64,000 nucleotides of DNA, taken from contig LSYV01000051.1 of assembly GCA_001584585.1 (NCBI GenBank), positions 486,665 through 550,664 on the forward strand. Reading direction: 5' to 3'. This DNA comes from Gonium pectorale (Eukaryota > Chlorophyta > Chlorophyceae > Chlamydomonadales > Volvocaceae). The stretch's first letter is position 1. Every line of letters starts with the position of its first letter. Under the pieces are notes generated by a model. It made no database searches. It was given only the letters and a program-made list of their open reading frames with translations, and had not been told where the DNA came from. This document shows, one piece after another, positions 1 to 14,032 of the stretch. The position numbers were made by a program, and so were the translations under genes.

Positions 1-3000
1 GCATGGACTACACCAGCGAGGAGTGCAAGCCACAGCACGATACTCGCCTTGTCGCAGCTTCACGATGCCGTTCCATGCCGCCTCCATCAGCAGGTCTAGC
101 GACTCATCGTAGGCCTCGAAGAGGGGCCCCAGCCCTGTAGCAACGATGAACCGGCAGGTGCGGTGCCACCTGCACACAGAGAGGCCGCACGGGGTATGGT
201 ACGGCTTTTTGAGCACGGTACGACATTCTATATAGACTGCATGTTATATGAGATGCTCAGGCCGGTCAGACGGATTGCAGGGTACTTCAGGTGTGCGGAG
301 CAAAGTGGCGCTGGTGCGATCGGAACCATGTGCCCAGAAGCGAGCCAAGGGTTTAGTGCTTCACAGCGACGCTGGGAACCTCGCAGGCGCTTTTGCAACG
401 ACCAGGAGGCGCTTTCAAATGCCGTTGACACTGCCCTTGGTTGTGCCGTGGAGTCCGTACAGTGTGCTGCGCACGGCAGTGGTGCCTCCTGGCATGACCT
501 CGATCACACCACCGCCACTCAACACTCACGCCCGAAGTACCCGCCCGTCCGCCCTAACAGGATAGTGCTGGTAGCTGGTGCACCGGCGTGCTCACTTGTA
601 GAGGTCACGGAGCCGCGGCAACCAGTACAGCCCCTCTCGCGCCGCCGCCAGGTAACGGTTGCCCAGCTGCCAGGCGCCAGCGGACTCGTTTATCCACTTA
701 GGCGGTTGGCTGTCGACGAAACTGTAGCACGTAAGGACACGGACGCAGACGAGGTCGCACGCGGGGCAAGAAAGTACGCACCGGCATGACAGAAGCCTGC
801 AGCGAGAGTATGCTGGCTGCTGTCGTTGAACCGCCTGCTCACGTAGAAGCATCTGGGCACAAGGCCCACGAGCCAACAGCCAAAGGCGCACAACAGCGAC
901 GAGCAACACTAAGGATTAGGGCAATGGTGATGGAGACAGCGCGCGTCAAAGCAAGAAAGCGTGGCTTCACGCGGAAGACAAAAACTCACACAGAGTAGCG
1001 AACGTGGTGGTCGGTCCACACATGATAGACATCAGGCTTGAGCTTCCTCAGGCCCTTGACGCCCAGGTACACACCCTGGTGGTACTGCTCCAGCTCGGTG
1101 ATGTGGCCGAGCATCCTGCACGACAAACGTAATGCCGTACAAAGGGCGACAAGGTGCAGTACTCCATCATTACAGGACCAGGGACATGGGACGCGAGGAT
1201 GGCCGTCCCCTTGGCCCGCGTCCCGTGCGCGCGCATCGGATGTACGACGTGTTACATGCCACAGAAGGGAGGGGTGGGACGCGTCGGCTCTCGGCTGCAC
1301 GAGTGTCGCGCGCTGCGGAAGCTTGCATTGGATGGAGGTCCCTTGAGAACTCACTTGGTTAGCGTGAAGTTCATGGTGTTGGCGCAGGCAGACGACTTGT
1401 CCGTAACGTTCTTCCGCTCGCAGTAGGGTCTGGAAAGCAACGGCGCAAGGGACGAGCTCAGCGCCAATCGACTGGAGTGCAAACGGACATGCCACATCGG
1501 CAGAGCACCGGCAAACACCAGACGCATAGCCGACAGAGGCGAGGACCTAACCGGTTCGGCATCGATCATACCCCAAATGAGTGCCACACGGCGAAATGCA
1601 CCGACCATCGGCTTCAACCTCACCCCATCATGACGCGCCATTGGATCATCATCGACCGGTCCATGGCGTAGGCTTGGTTCTGTACGACGTAGATATTCCT
1701 ACGCATGCCGTTCACGCCGAATGCAAATGGTCGGCGGGCAGTGCGTTCATGCAGATGAGCCGATGCCGTGCAGTGGGGCGCAGCGCAACCGAGCGAGGAA
1801 AGCGGGGTGCCTGTTCTTTGCTGTTGTACGGCACCGTGACGCAATGTCCACAATGCCGTGTTCTACGAGAACCATGTGCCACAGAGGACGAAACGCGCGC
1901 GCAGCGCGTATGCACACGTGCAACAGAATGTACGGCTGCCTGCTTACGTGTGTTGCTCGTCGACCAGCTTGGTGACCTGCACGGCACGTGGGTTCCCAGC
2001 GCACCGTATCAGCACGCGGTGGCATGACTTCGGAACACACTTTCACGCACCATGTTCGGCACACCGGTACACTACCATGCAGCAGGACTCTTCTGCATCA
2101 GGCCCTATGCACGCCCCGTATGTACCCTTGTTCCAATGAAGAGTGCAACTCACTACGACGTAGCACACGACGTGGGTGACAATCATCGCCAGGAGCACAA
2201 GGTAGGTGTTGGTGCTCAGCCGGTCCAGCGGGTTGGCCAGCACCGGGCCCAGAAGCATCTTGTTGAGCGCCTTGAGCAGCCGCCCGCGACGGCTGTCCAC
2301 CGCCAACTCTGCCACGGAAGACTGGTCCGTGATGCCTGTGATGCGATACGAGGGTCGGAGGCCGTGAGGCTTCAATCAGGCTAGGGAGGCAGGCGCGCCG
2401 CCCGGCAGGCCCAAGGCCGGTCGCCTGGTGAGGCGGCTGGCTGGCAACGGGTATCGTCACACTCAGTGCCGGGTAGCCCACAGCTGGCGGGGCAGGAGGC
2501 ATACCAGTGCACATCTTGACCCCCCCCCGATAACGGCACGGTCCGCCGTGCAGCCATGGGGCAGGATCGCCACGCCCCGAGGACCACAGCCCGGCAGAAG
2601 AGGGACATGGTGAAGCTCGTTCCCCCGTGGAGCCGATCGCCTGTGGAGCCCAAGGCGGAGCCTAACCAGGCACACTCCGCGGACGGCTCCGCCCCTCGCC
2701 GGACGGCCGCGCGCCCCCTTACTTGTGAAGGCGCTGGCCGCCTGGCTCCCATCCGCGCTCGAGTCACCGCCCTCGCTGCCCTCCGGCTTCACGCCGTCCG
2801 GCGCGTCCAGCGGGTCGAGCCGTTCAGGCCGGTCGAGCCGGTCGCGAGGGGAGTCGTCCAGCGGCCCGCTCCGGGCCCTCGCCATGCTCCCGAGGGCGGG
2901 GCGCGGATCAACCCGGGAGGACCTGGCAGTGTCCCTCGCCCTGCTGCTGCCCAGTATGCCTCCCGTCTCTGGCGCACCGCCGACGCCGACGCTGCGGGCC

Positions 3001-6000
3001 GACCGGTCCCGAGTGTCCGACTGGCCCGAGCCCGCGGCGTCGTGCTCGTGGGCAGTGGGCGCGTGCGGATCGGTCTCTGGCAGCGGCGCCAGCATTAATC
3101 CTATCCTGCTGTTGGTGGCAGTGACGTTCTTGGAACGAAGCGAGGCTTCCTTGGACACGGGCCGCGATGCCGCGGCCGCCCGGCCGCTGACGGCGTGCGA
3201 GAGCGTGCGCACCCACTGCGCGACGAAGTCAGAGCGGCTGGTCGCCTGCCGGTGCAGGCTGGCGCAGTGCATGGCCGCCGGGGCGGCGTCTGGGCCGTCG
3301 CTTGACACCGCGTTCTCCCCGCTGTCACTGTTGCGCCCGTTGCGGCTGCCCGCGTCGCTGTCCTTGTCGACCTCCATGCCCTCCTCTATGATGCCATCCT
3401 CAGGAACCGTCGCGAGCGCGTCTTCGCCTCCGTGCGGCGCGTAGGGCGACACAGGCTTGTGCGTGTGCGCGTGCGCGTGGGACCCAACAGCCCCTGCGGC
3501 CGTGCCCTCGTCGGCGCCGCCATGCGCGTGCGCGAGCCGAGAGGTCCCTGGCCGTGAAACGTGGAATGCACCGGCAGCAGCTGCGTCCTCCCCGCCGGCG
3601 GCTGCTGTGTGGCCGGAACCAAGCGCAGCGTCGGGCGCCTCAGCGCCTGTCGCGCTGTGGGCCGCACCGTCGACCACGCTGCCGCCGTCCACTCCCTCCA
3701 TCCGGAGCACGCGCATGAGGTTGGCGCGCGCCCCCGCAAAGGCGGTGTCCGGGTGCATGGTGAGGGTGACCTTGGCCTTGCCTCCCGGCCCCAGGGTCTG
3801 CACGCCCTGCACCACGATGCGCATGGTGCCCATGTCGGGGTGCGGCCCGATGAAGGCCATGGGCGGGCTGACCACGCCGCGGTTGCCGCTGGGCTTGAGC
3901 ACGCTCTTCTTCTTGGCCTTGTGCTGCGTGTGGGCGCCCACCAGCTTCTCCCAGGTCGCCTCGGGCCCGTTGGGCAGGTCCAGGAACCTGAAGGGATCGG
4001 TGGAACAACCGATGCATCAGCAGTACAGAGTGGTGCAAGGCACCTCCGTGCACCACCACCAGCCAGCTGCGGGCAGCGCTTTGTGATGCCTGGATTGCCT
4101 GCAGTCTTCCCACAGTCGCGGATGAAGGGCAGCTCCGCACACCCTTCCCACGGCGGCTCACGTGTGCAGCGGCTTCTTGGCCATGGCTGCGGATGGCAGC
4201 CCCACGATCAGGCCGGCGAGCGGGGAGGCCTTGCGGATGACCATCCCCTCGTCCAGCTCAAGCACGCCCGTCAGCAAATCGCGGCGCCACAGGATGACTC
4301 GGATGCGCGTCAAAGCGGCGTCGGCCGCGACCTGGCCGCCGCTGTCACCCAACTGCTGGGAGGCGGCCTCGTGCTCCGCCAGTTCAACCTGTGCATCGGG
4401 GTGGAGCAGCGGCTCAACGACCAACTGGCTAGCTTGTATTCGTATATAGGCGGCTGCAACGGAGAATCTTGTGTGGTATTGCCGGAGTTTTTCACGCGTA
4501 TCTCAAGTAAGCAACATGGCCGGGTCCGTCAGCAGCCCAAGAGAAGCCACGGACCTGCAGGCACGCAGACTTGGCCAGCGCCCCTGCTTTGCCGGCGGCC
4601 GGCGCCTCGCCGGTAACGGCGGGCATCTGACCGGGGTTGGCACCAGTTGAGGTCGGCGAGTGCACGCGGATCCGCCAGGAAGCACCTGCGGCCCAACGCA
4701 TGTACGGCGTCACGAACATTATGCGGGATGGCATATGGATACGCGCCACCGCAAATGGGTATACATGCATACGATAGCGTATATACGATAGCGTATGATT
4801 GCGTAAATGCGGAGCTTTGCTGAGGGCTGACTCGGCACGTACGACGCACACACCTGGCATCTCCTGTTCCTTGTCGAGCAGGGCCAGCAGCAGCAGCTGA
4901 ATGTCCGCGTCTCCGTTCCGCTCGCGCCACTCGGAGAAGATGTCCACAAAGTCGCACAGGCTGGCCCCCAGCAGCGCCGAGGACGGGAAGCCGAACAGCT
5001 CCGTGTCGGGCCGGGAGATGTGCTGCACCCGGCCGGTGAAGTCGGCCATGAGCACCAGCCGCTTCTCGTCATACTCCTCCGTCATAGACACCTTCTCGAC
5101 CTGCGACATCCACAAGGAAGGCGAACATTCGTACGGACATCCATCCGCGACCCCATACGGTTTCCAGGTGGATCGGCGCTCGCATGGGAGAATTCGGGTG
5201 ACTTTGCACGGCGCACATAGCGGCGACCCTGGCGCAGGGGGACCGGCAGCGGCCGAACGATGCAATCGTACAGCGCATGGTACTGTACCGTAGACATGCA
5301 TCTCGGATATGAAGGCAACAGCGGTTCAGCCCCCGCCCTCCCATGCATCTGTGCGCGCCTACCTCCACCACATGGTGCTGCGCCTCCGCGTCCGCCGCGC
5401 CGGTGGACACGGCCGTCTTGGTCGTGACCCGCAGCCGCACCGGCACGCGCGCGCCCGTGCTGTTGAGCAAGTGGACCACGTTGCCGTTGCGGCACGAGGT
5501 GGCCGTCGGGGCGTGCGACGACTCCTGCATGCGCTCGGGCGGGGCAGGGATGTGAGGGGCTCGACCAGGGGTGGAGAAGACGCTTTCAGGGCTTCACAGT
5601 TAAAGGCTTGATCATTGATGGCCCGACCGCATGGCAGCCCTGGGCTTGCATGGGCGCATGGCAGGCCCCTTGCCCGATCGGCCTGTGATTAACTTGGGGA
5701 CGGGCAGCCGGGGGGCGCTCACCCGCAGCCACTTGGTGTGCATGGAGTTGAAGGGCGGCGGCAGCAGCTGCTCAATCCGCATGGAGCAGAGCTTGCGCAT
5801 TGGGTAGCCCAGTATGGCGGCGACGCCGCAGGCGCAGAAGCGGATCCGTGTGTTGGGGTCAACCACCATCAAGTTCCCGTCCAGGCCGTCCGTGCGCTGG
5901 CAGTTGAGGACCAGGATGCGCTGAGCATCCGTGCCTGGAGGGCGCAGGACGCGGTATCAAACGGGTGACACCGTTGCCTGACGCGGTGTCCCATTCGTAG

Positions 6001-9000
6001 AGCAGCAGCGCTTGCTGACACGTGCTCCTTGTCACAGCACATACGGCAGCGCTACACCCAGCGATCCGGATGTTCTCCGTGCTGTCTGTCCACTGCGCGG
6101 ATCAGCCCAGGCCGTGCTCACTCAGCCCTTTCTCACGCCCCACCTGCTAGGCTAATCGTCACCTCGACCGGGATCGGGTCCGCGTACTTGTGCAGCAGGC
6201 TGAGGTGGACCACCATGCTCCGCGACGTCAGGGTCACCTCATCAGACTCCCGACACCGCACGAGCAGGGAGTCGACCTCCGGACGCAGATGCTCAGGGAC
6301 CAAGGACGCCAGCGACTTGCCAACCTACGTCAAGGTGATCCCAGGTCCATGGGCGAGGCTCTCCGTCCGCGAAGGGCATGCAAGCAGCATGCAAAAATGA
6401 CATCGCGGATAGCTCATCGGTGCTTCCATTTGGTACTCTGTTCTCACATGGGGCCAAGCCCATGTTGGGCAACTTGAGGCTTCACCGATAGCTGGCAGTG
6501 CCGGCTACGGCAGGGTACGGCGTCTATACAGCTGGTGCACTCACCAGGTCCCCCTCGTTGACTCCCACCATGGAGGCGAAGTTCTGGTCCCCGCACAGGA
6601 AGACACCGTTGGGCGATATCCAGGCCCGCAGGCTGCGAGTGTTGGCCGGGAGCTGGCGCAGCACCGCCAGGAAGATGCTGCGGGCAGTAATCAAAGGCGA
6701 TGGCACATGGGTTTAAACTCCAATTACATGTAGTTCGGCCGTGACGAAACAAGGGCGCAAGGCGGAAGGACTACGGCAAGGGCGGGTGCGGACATGCTCC
6801 CGAAGTTAGCCACCCGCCTTGGTGCGCGGAACCAGCGCCTCCAACATTTAGCCTGCACATGGAACCGCCGATTCTGTTGCGGACTTGCCTGTCAACTCCC
6901 ACCCCGTTGAGCTTCGTGACGCAGAGCGCGACTGGGAACACGTAGCGCTCCTGCAGTCATGTGAAGGCGGTGTGGGCTGCCACCATCAACCGCCGGTGGC
7001 ACAAGGGGGCCTCCCGACATCGCCGTATCGGCGTTGACTCGACGGTTTCCTTACGGAGCGTAGCGTAGTATATGGAAACCGAGCAAAAGCAAGTACGCTG
7101 CTGCAGATCCAGACCATCAAACCCATCTAGCACCCGCCCCAGAGTGAGACGCGAGACTAGAGGGCATCACCAAGGCACCTGGCTTCAACATGTGCCCCTA
7201 AGACATTGCAGTACAAAGGGCGTCCGACGTTTGCGTACTGCCGTACTGTGGAGCAGTTCCGCTGACACGAAGCACCGCAGCCGCTGTCTCACGCTGTGCC
7301 GCACCTACCTTGTGCATCGCCACGACCTCCTTCACGGTGTCCAGCATGTGCGCCTCGCCGCCCCCCGTGTATCGCTGCATGTACCCCGTGTGGCGCTGGC
7401 TGAAGGGCTGCGGCATCAGCACGCTCACGTTGGCGCCCTCCAGCTCCGCTTTGGCGTAGCCAAACAGCTCCTGCACGGCCTGCGCGGCCAAACATCAGGG
7501 CAAGGGAGTAGAGCTTGGTTCGGGGCTGTCAGGATATGGAGGCAACAAGGTCGGGAGCAAAGCACGCCAGGCACGGCACGTTCACAAACGGCCGACGCAG
7601 TGCGCATGCATATGCCGTACCGTTCCGTACCGTACCTGGCTGACCATCAGGATGGTCCCCTCGGCGTTGGACACCACCACCGCGTCCTCGTTCATGGACA
7701 TGGAGGCCAGGAACTCGGGCTTCTCGGAGGTGCCCGTCTGCACGTTGCCCATGTCCAGAGCCAGGATGGCGTCAGAGCCCCCGTTGCGGCTGGCCTCGGA
7801 GTAGGCGCGCGCCGCCGCGACGGGGTCGTGCCGTACATCCTCCAGGAACTTGCCGTAGCAGCGGAGCAGCTTGCCGTTGGTCGGGTAGCGCTCCAGAACC
7901 CTGCACAAGGGGGCCCGAAAGCAAATCACTCGTACGGAGTTGTCGGTCAACCCGCTAAACCTCTTAGTGCAAGAGGCACGATTGGGATAAAGGCAAAGGT
8001 CCCATCCTGTAGTATACAGAGCGGCAAGCCGGCAACCATCGACCTTTCTAACGCGCGGGACCCCAAAAGCCCGCATTACGCAGGGCCCTGACGCTGGCGC
8101 GTCTCCTCACTTTTTGTAGACCTGGTACGCCCTCGCGGTGGCCATCTCGACGGTGTTCATGGCCTCATCGATTTGCGCCATGCGCAGCGCGGGGCGCAGG
8201 AAGAGCTTCCACATCTCGGTCTGCATCGTGAGTGCCTCCTTGTGCACCCGCAGAACCGCCCTGCAGCGCGTGATACACACAGCAGGCAGCCAGAGGCGTA
8301 AGCACCGACGCCGCGAGCCCATAGGGTAAGACAACACTGGCAGTACGGCTCAGCAGTGCGCCGTCAACCCGGAAGCACTGCGACGCCAGACATACATGGA
8401 TAGGGATGGCCGAGCCTGCCTGGGAACGCATGCTACAGACATGTCCGCGCAGGCACTGAGTGACTAATGCAGTAATCGTCAGGCATCACCTGCCTTTAGG
8501 CTCAGCGGTGCGGTTGTCAAACTCAGAAGAGCCCTAATCGACGCAAGACCTGGTATCCCAGCCTACGAGGCCCGCTCCACGCAACTCAGGTGTGCATGCT
8601 TGGCGCATGTGCCGTTCGCGTCCTCTGCGCGGGTCAGCGGCACCCGGTGACACGCCTCACCGGTAGTTCCTGCGGAACTCAATGTACGCCTGCAGGTCCA
8701 TCCCGCCGTCCTGGCTATCTTTGAGCCTCTTGCTAGCCTCGTCCGTGCAAAACACCTGGAATGGCAGATTCGGGTACCATGTAGGAGCTGCCACAGGTGC
8801 ATCAACAGGACGTGCTGCGGTCTCCCTGGTACAGGCTGCGGTGCGGCAGCAAGTCACAGCTGCTTTACCGCTTTCCATTCCGGTCCTTCCATTACTGCAG
8901 GCTCGACAGGCCCGCATATGGCCATCCGCCCCGCTTGACGTTTTGCGTGGACCCCCTACCCCAATCCTTCAAGTTCCTTCAAGTTCCGGACCTCCCTCTC

Positions 9001-12000
9001 TCCGGAAAGCGTATCGGCACCCTGCGCGTCCGTGCCGACCCGTGGGCCACCCGGGCCCGAGCTGCAACAATCGGCTCGAAGGCTGTTCCGGCGTCCTTGA
9101 TTGATCGGTCAAGCAGGCAGGAGGCGAGCTGTCCCCCCTTGCACTCCTCACCTGGTACTTCTCCACCAGCGACGGCGAGTGCTTGGCCGCCAGCTGCAGC
9201 TGCGTCCGCGCCGCGGGGCCGTCCTTGCGCACCTCCAGCAGGAAGTTGGCGTACACGATGAGCAGGTAAGGGTTGTTCCTGAACGCCTGCATGCCGGCCT
9301 TAATGATGATCTCGCCCAGGTTGGCGCCGTCCTCGTCCACAACGCCGTCGATGTCGAAAACGCGCATCACGCGCGCCAGGCGCTCCACCTCGTACACGCT
9401 CGCAAAGACGTGCACCTTGCTCAGCTTGACTCCCGGCTCAAGGTTCAGGAACTTGTTCGCCGGGCGCATCGTCCACCAGATGTGGACCGTGCACACCGCG
9501 ATGCCGCCCGTGACAACGGGGAATATGCCGATGAGGACGTTCTGCGCGAGGGCGGGGAAGAGGGGGGCGGAGCGTGTGACGGACTCGGGGAGAAAGCTCA
9601 TGCACCTGACGGATACAAAGCAATGCACACATTGCGGAATGTCAGGCATGCCGTCCGCATAGGGGGCGGAGAGGCGCGGTAATTGTGCCGCGCACGTCGT
9701 CGGATGCTGTTTACTAGCCCTGCCGTACTGACGACGCGTTGCCGTACATGCCGAACGCACCCGAGTGCTCTGTTCGAGGAAGGCCTCTGTGGGGTTCTTG
9801 GTGAACGTCAGCACGGCGAGCAGGACGCAGGTGTAGAGGATGCCCATCCACTCTCCACACCAGACAACGTTGACCGGTCGGCGGTAGAATGGAAGCTGCC
9901 CGGGACATGCGTACACAGCGTGCGAGGGTTATCATTACCGGCAACAAAGTAACAAACAAAGCTCGAGAGGCGCTCACCTTGACATATGCCGGGTATGCGT
10001 TACGGTGCAATGCATGAGCATGCGGTGCAGGGGTGCAGCATGAGCACGTGGAGCTCTGGGGACGTGAACGTGGGCGCGTGCCCGTACGACGGGAAGGCCC
10101 GCATCCAGTCGAACGGTGTTGTTTGTACAATGTACATGGGTTGTGATTGCAACGCTTCATCACTCAACTGATACGTAGTTCCACCAACAGATTAAGGCGA
10201 CGCAGATGACTGCCAGCACCGCCTGCAGCTTCGGCTCCGAATCCAGAGACGCCAGCGCGATGACGTAGACAGCCTTCGCAAAGAGGATCTTCAGCCGCGG
10301 GTAAACGGTCGGAGACGCCATGTAGGACCGAGAGACGGGGTTCAGGTCGCAAGACGCAATAACCTGTGTGCGTGGACGGAAATACGACTGATTAGGCGTA
10401 CTGGCAAAGGTCGCGCGAGTCAATTGGCCGGGCGGGGCCTCGCAGAACAGCGGTGCCCGCATCCATGAACCTTGCAGGACCGCGTCGCCTGTATTCAACC
10501 CACACCCTCTCGTGCAACCATGCTGCATGCTCCTACACGCCGAGGTTGCAAGGCCAAGCCGCACCATGAGCGCCGTCACTAGGAGGAAAACTACTGCCAT
10601 GAAGCCCGCCACGCAGAGGTGCAAGAGGTGCGGCATCTCAAAGCACACTGGAGGGGCATGGGGCGGGCGGGAGCGAGGGCGCAGGAGCTGTTCTTCCGGA
10701 GGAGGCATACATGACCGAAGCAAGGAGGCCTCCAGATAACATGCATCGATGCATGTGCTAGCCGGCGCTTCGTGGACCCCGCCATGTCCTCTTACATGCC
10801 AGCTTGGCACAAGGCGAGGAACAGCGCGGACCAACCCTGAATCTGATCTGCTACGCCACATAACAGAAGCAGCCTATGCAACAGTCAAACTTTTGTTATC
10901 GACGACGGCCGCGAACATGGTCTGGCCGCTTCCACCGTCTGCTTAGGGGGTGACGAAGCTGTACACTGGCGAAACTCACTTCGGCACCTCACCCATCGTG
11001 CCGCACTCACTGATGTCTTGGAAGTACATGTGCCTCTTGACCTTTGCCGTGAAGTCGCAGTTGCCGGCGAACACAAAGTAGTCGAAGAACCTGGATGGAT
11101 GGGTGCGTGGGCGTGCGGAACCTTGGATCTGGCTCCTGATGATGCGGTGCTCGGCTCACATCAGCAGGCGGGCCACTGGCAGCCAGGGGCCATACAAACG
11201 CAAAGCATAAATGAAAGCATAAACAACATCGGTAGACGGTTTAGGACCCGGTCCAACAGTGACATGCACTTTCGCCCCGCCCGGCCCGTGACTCACGAGG
11301 CGTAGCACATGAAAAAGATTACATCGTACACTGCAATCGAGGCAATTTGACATGGGAGGGAGGGCGGATGTGGGCCGGCTAGTGAGGTGGTTGGTCCGGT
11401 AAGCAGTGACCCTCAGCTGCGCATGCCGCCAACTTAATGTCCGCATTCCATCTGTTTGAGCAACCAGTCGCTTTGTGCGTATCTGTACGGGTGCCACAAA
11501 CGGTCGCCACTTAGATTTACGGTACCCCTGGATTCACCCCTGGAGCCTCTCGGCCGATTGGTGGATGTTGCTGACTTTGCCCTTGACGACACGAAATGCT
11601 GTGACTCGTGACCTGCTAAAAGCTGTTGCGGGCCGCATCGTACCTATGTACAGATAAACTGCCGCCGTGCGAAGCCACTTTGATTTCTCGGCTGCCCTCT
11701 GCACATAAAAACCGCGCGCACACACACATGTAACGCTGCGCACACAGCAGTCGGTTGCTGGCTGTCAGCACGCCGCTGCCCAAACGATGTAACAAACTAG
11801 GCAGGTCTCAGCAAGGAGCGGCAGTTGCGACAGTAGCAGCATAAGCGAAACGCGCCTTCGGCCCGTGCTTACCGAAACCCATGTCAGCCACGCCAGCCCG
11901 ACAACCGCCAGTAAGATTGCGCCGGCCTGCACGTACAGGATGGTGATGTACACCTTGTACCCGTACAGGCGAATCACCGGAGAGCGCCTGCGGGGAGGTG

Positions 12001-12771
12001 TAGGCGAGCGGGAAAGCGATGCTTATGGGATCCTGCAGCCGCTAGTAGGGTGTCGGCAAGAGCCCGGGCGGAGCCCCGGGCGCCGCCACACGATGTGAAG
12101 GCCACACGACACGCCGCGCTACGGAAGGGTTTTGATGAGCGCGGAGGGCGTGCTCCCCCTTGGCTCATACGGAAAGGTGGCAACGCCGGACGCTTTTGAT
12201 TCCGTCGCCCCAAGCGCCTCGCCGTCCCTAACTCGCGCATCCCTCGTGGTCTCCTTGGCTTCCAACCATTAAGTTGGCTAAGGGCGACGCTACCCGACGG
12301 GCGTTGCGGATGTGCGCTCGCGAATGGGCTCTCAGCGCTGCAAGCCCCTGCCCCTGCCCCTCGTCAGCTCCACAGCCTATGCCCGCCCGCGCTCGGTGCG
12401 GATCTGGGCAGCGGTACACCCGCGTACGGCCCTGCACCCCGACACGCTCCGACACGCGCGGTCCCCCTCACACGCGCGGCCCCCCTCACCAGAGCGTCCA
12501 CCGGATGACCTGCCACGCCGGGTTGGAGACGTCGATCTTCCAGAACGTAATGGAAGGGTTGAAGCTCACGATGAAGAACATCTGGGCATCAACACGGACG
12601 GGCGGATAGGTGGCACGCAATGCACGGGCCGTCAATGAGTCACCGGCGGAGCGTGCACATTACGCACATGGCCGCAGCTGACGAGGCGAGTCTCACCAGG
12701 AACTCCAGGACGATCTTTAGGACGGCAAACTTCCAGGAGCTCAGAGCCGATTGCCGTACAAGTGTGTACAT
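1..12771 (-). CDS. TmcB-like multi-spanning membrane protein with tandem PAS domains (partial, runs off left edge)
   Basis: Resembles the tiny-macrocysts (TmcB) type proteins expanded in volvocine algae: an N-terminal set of membrane helices, then several PAS domains, then more membrane segments. Exons I can phase, 5' to 3': to 12697, 12581-12490, 11987-11873, 11698-11652, 11090-10993, 10647-10565, 10363-10175, 9895-9761, 9541-9152, 8755-8661, 8260-8111, 7900-7636, 7479-7309, 6950-6889, 6677-6545, 6324-6144, 5934-5723, 5524-5363, 5100-4854, about 4686-4640, 4425-4162, 3987-2723, 2335-2154, 1976-1948, then less certain ones near 1714-1627, 1420-1360, 1115-996, 683-601 and 141-1. Marker strings are FNPSITFWKIDVSNPAW, VIRLYGYKVYITILY, MRVFDIDGVVDEDGANLGE and FGYAKAELEGANVSVLMPQP (PAS). 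Exon 3987-2723 encodes a long Ser/Ala/His-rich linker. The 5' end is unresolved: Met at 12771 is only the first in-frame choice, and family members usually have more N-terminal sequence. Role is unknown; PAS folds suggest light, redox or ligand sensing (inference). Confidence 0.8.
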
Positions 12772-13932
12772 GCCTGCGTGCAGGGGCACGAGAGGCGTGG
12801 GCCCCTCAGGGAACATGTGCGGAGGGCAGCAGCCCTGTATGCCTGATCCAGGCCAGTACACAGACAGGTCTGCGTTTTCCTTTTCAATGCAGGTCTGCGA
12901 ATCGCACGGAGCCCACGACATAACGCGCCTACAGCTCCGTCCAGGAGTCCACCACTGCTGCCCATGATTCATCGTGCACGTTGCCAGGCATCAGCGACTG
13001 TGCCGAATGCAGCGCTGTTGATGGCGTAGTACGCGGTGCACGATTAAGTCACTGCCTCAGGTGCAGCATCCGGAACCGGCCCTTCGCGGGTCTGACCCAG
13101 TGTGACCCCGCCGCCAAGGCGTCCTAACATCCGCTCACACGCAAATACGCCGTCCTGTATGCTGCGTTTCTGCTCCAACAGGTCGCCCTCCTCGTTTCCC
13201 TCCTCGTTGCCATCCCTGCGTACCGAACAGTAGCGAACTGGGGTTTATCCCCCAGCCCTTATCCAGTGCTTTATGCTGGCACAAACCTTCTCTTTTTGGC
13301 CAAGAACTTCAGGTCGCTCTTCTGGGATGACGTCTCGCTCGCAGTGGCACCAGTCGTCCCACTCCGCTGGCTGCCAGCCCCGTCGTCGTTGTCTCGGTCC
13401 ATGCTACTATGTACCGTTGGGAGCGAGCAAGGTGCTGGCCTATATTGCACCCCAGCGCCACTGTCGAGGTTCTCAGTACCGGCTTCACTTTATAAGCATA
13501 ATAGAGTTGTTGTTCAGTTCATATCATACTTAACACAATGGCTTCATTGCAAGTAGGCAAGATTCATTTCACGTGTTGCTTTGCTCATACACATACTAAG
13601 ATACGGAAAAGTCGAAGAACGTTTATTAGGTGCATGCCGAATAACATTTGTGCATACAAGGGCATTCTGAAGCAAATACCTGGGCAGACTTACGGCGACC
13701 GTAACCGTTATGTAAAGGTCCTCGCAACTGTAGTTAACTCCACAACTCTTAAGACGAATCTATGCTTGTCGTATTGATCCTGCTGGGAGGTGTGGATTCC
13801 GCTTCCTTGAAAAGTTGTACCGAGAACAAACAACCGCCCGACCAACGGCTCGCACCGTCGCACGCCTTGCAGGTCGCAGCTCGTTGCCCTGTCGCCCCTG
13901 TGACAACTGTGTAGGCTCCTTGCATATTGATT

Positions 13933-13989
13933 NNNNNNNNNNNNNNNNNNNNNNNNNNNNNNNNNNNNNNNNNNNNNNNNNNNNNNNNN
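13933..13989. other. Assembly gap (57 N)
   Basis: A run of 57 undetermined bases. The sequence restarting after it is a copy of a short repeat that also lies near the second gap. Confidence 0.99.
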
Positions 13990-14032
13990 CTGTGGAAGGT
14001 TACAGGCGGAGAGGCGAGAAAGGGCGCAGACA
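13990..14032 (+). repeat. Dispersed 43-bp repeat, copy 1
   Basis: Begins at the gap edge and matches the reverse complement of 32105-32148 with one indel and one substitution. It begins CTGTGGAAGGTTACAGGCGG and ends AAGGGCGCAGACA. The truncation by the gap suggests that a longer repeated element collapsed here. Confidence 0.8.

Noticed and set aside
2463..3941. 492-codon minus-strand frame as a stand-alone gene
   Set aside because: Its main part is the linker exon 3987-2723 of the TmcB-like gene; the portion beyond the donor at 2722 is intron.
13266..13777. Small open frames in the 13.3-13.8 kb region as genes
   Set aside because: Short, overlapping, unrelated to known families and without convincing splice partners.
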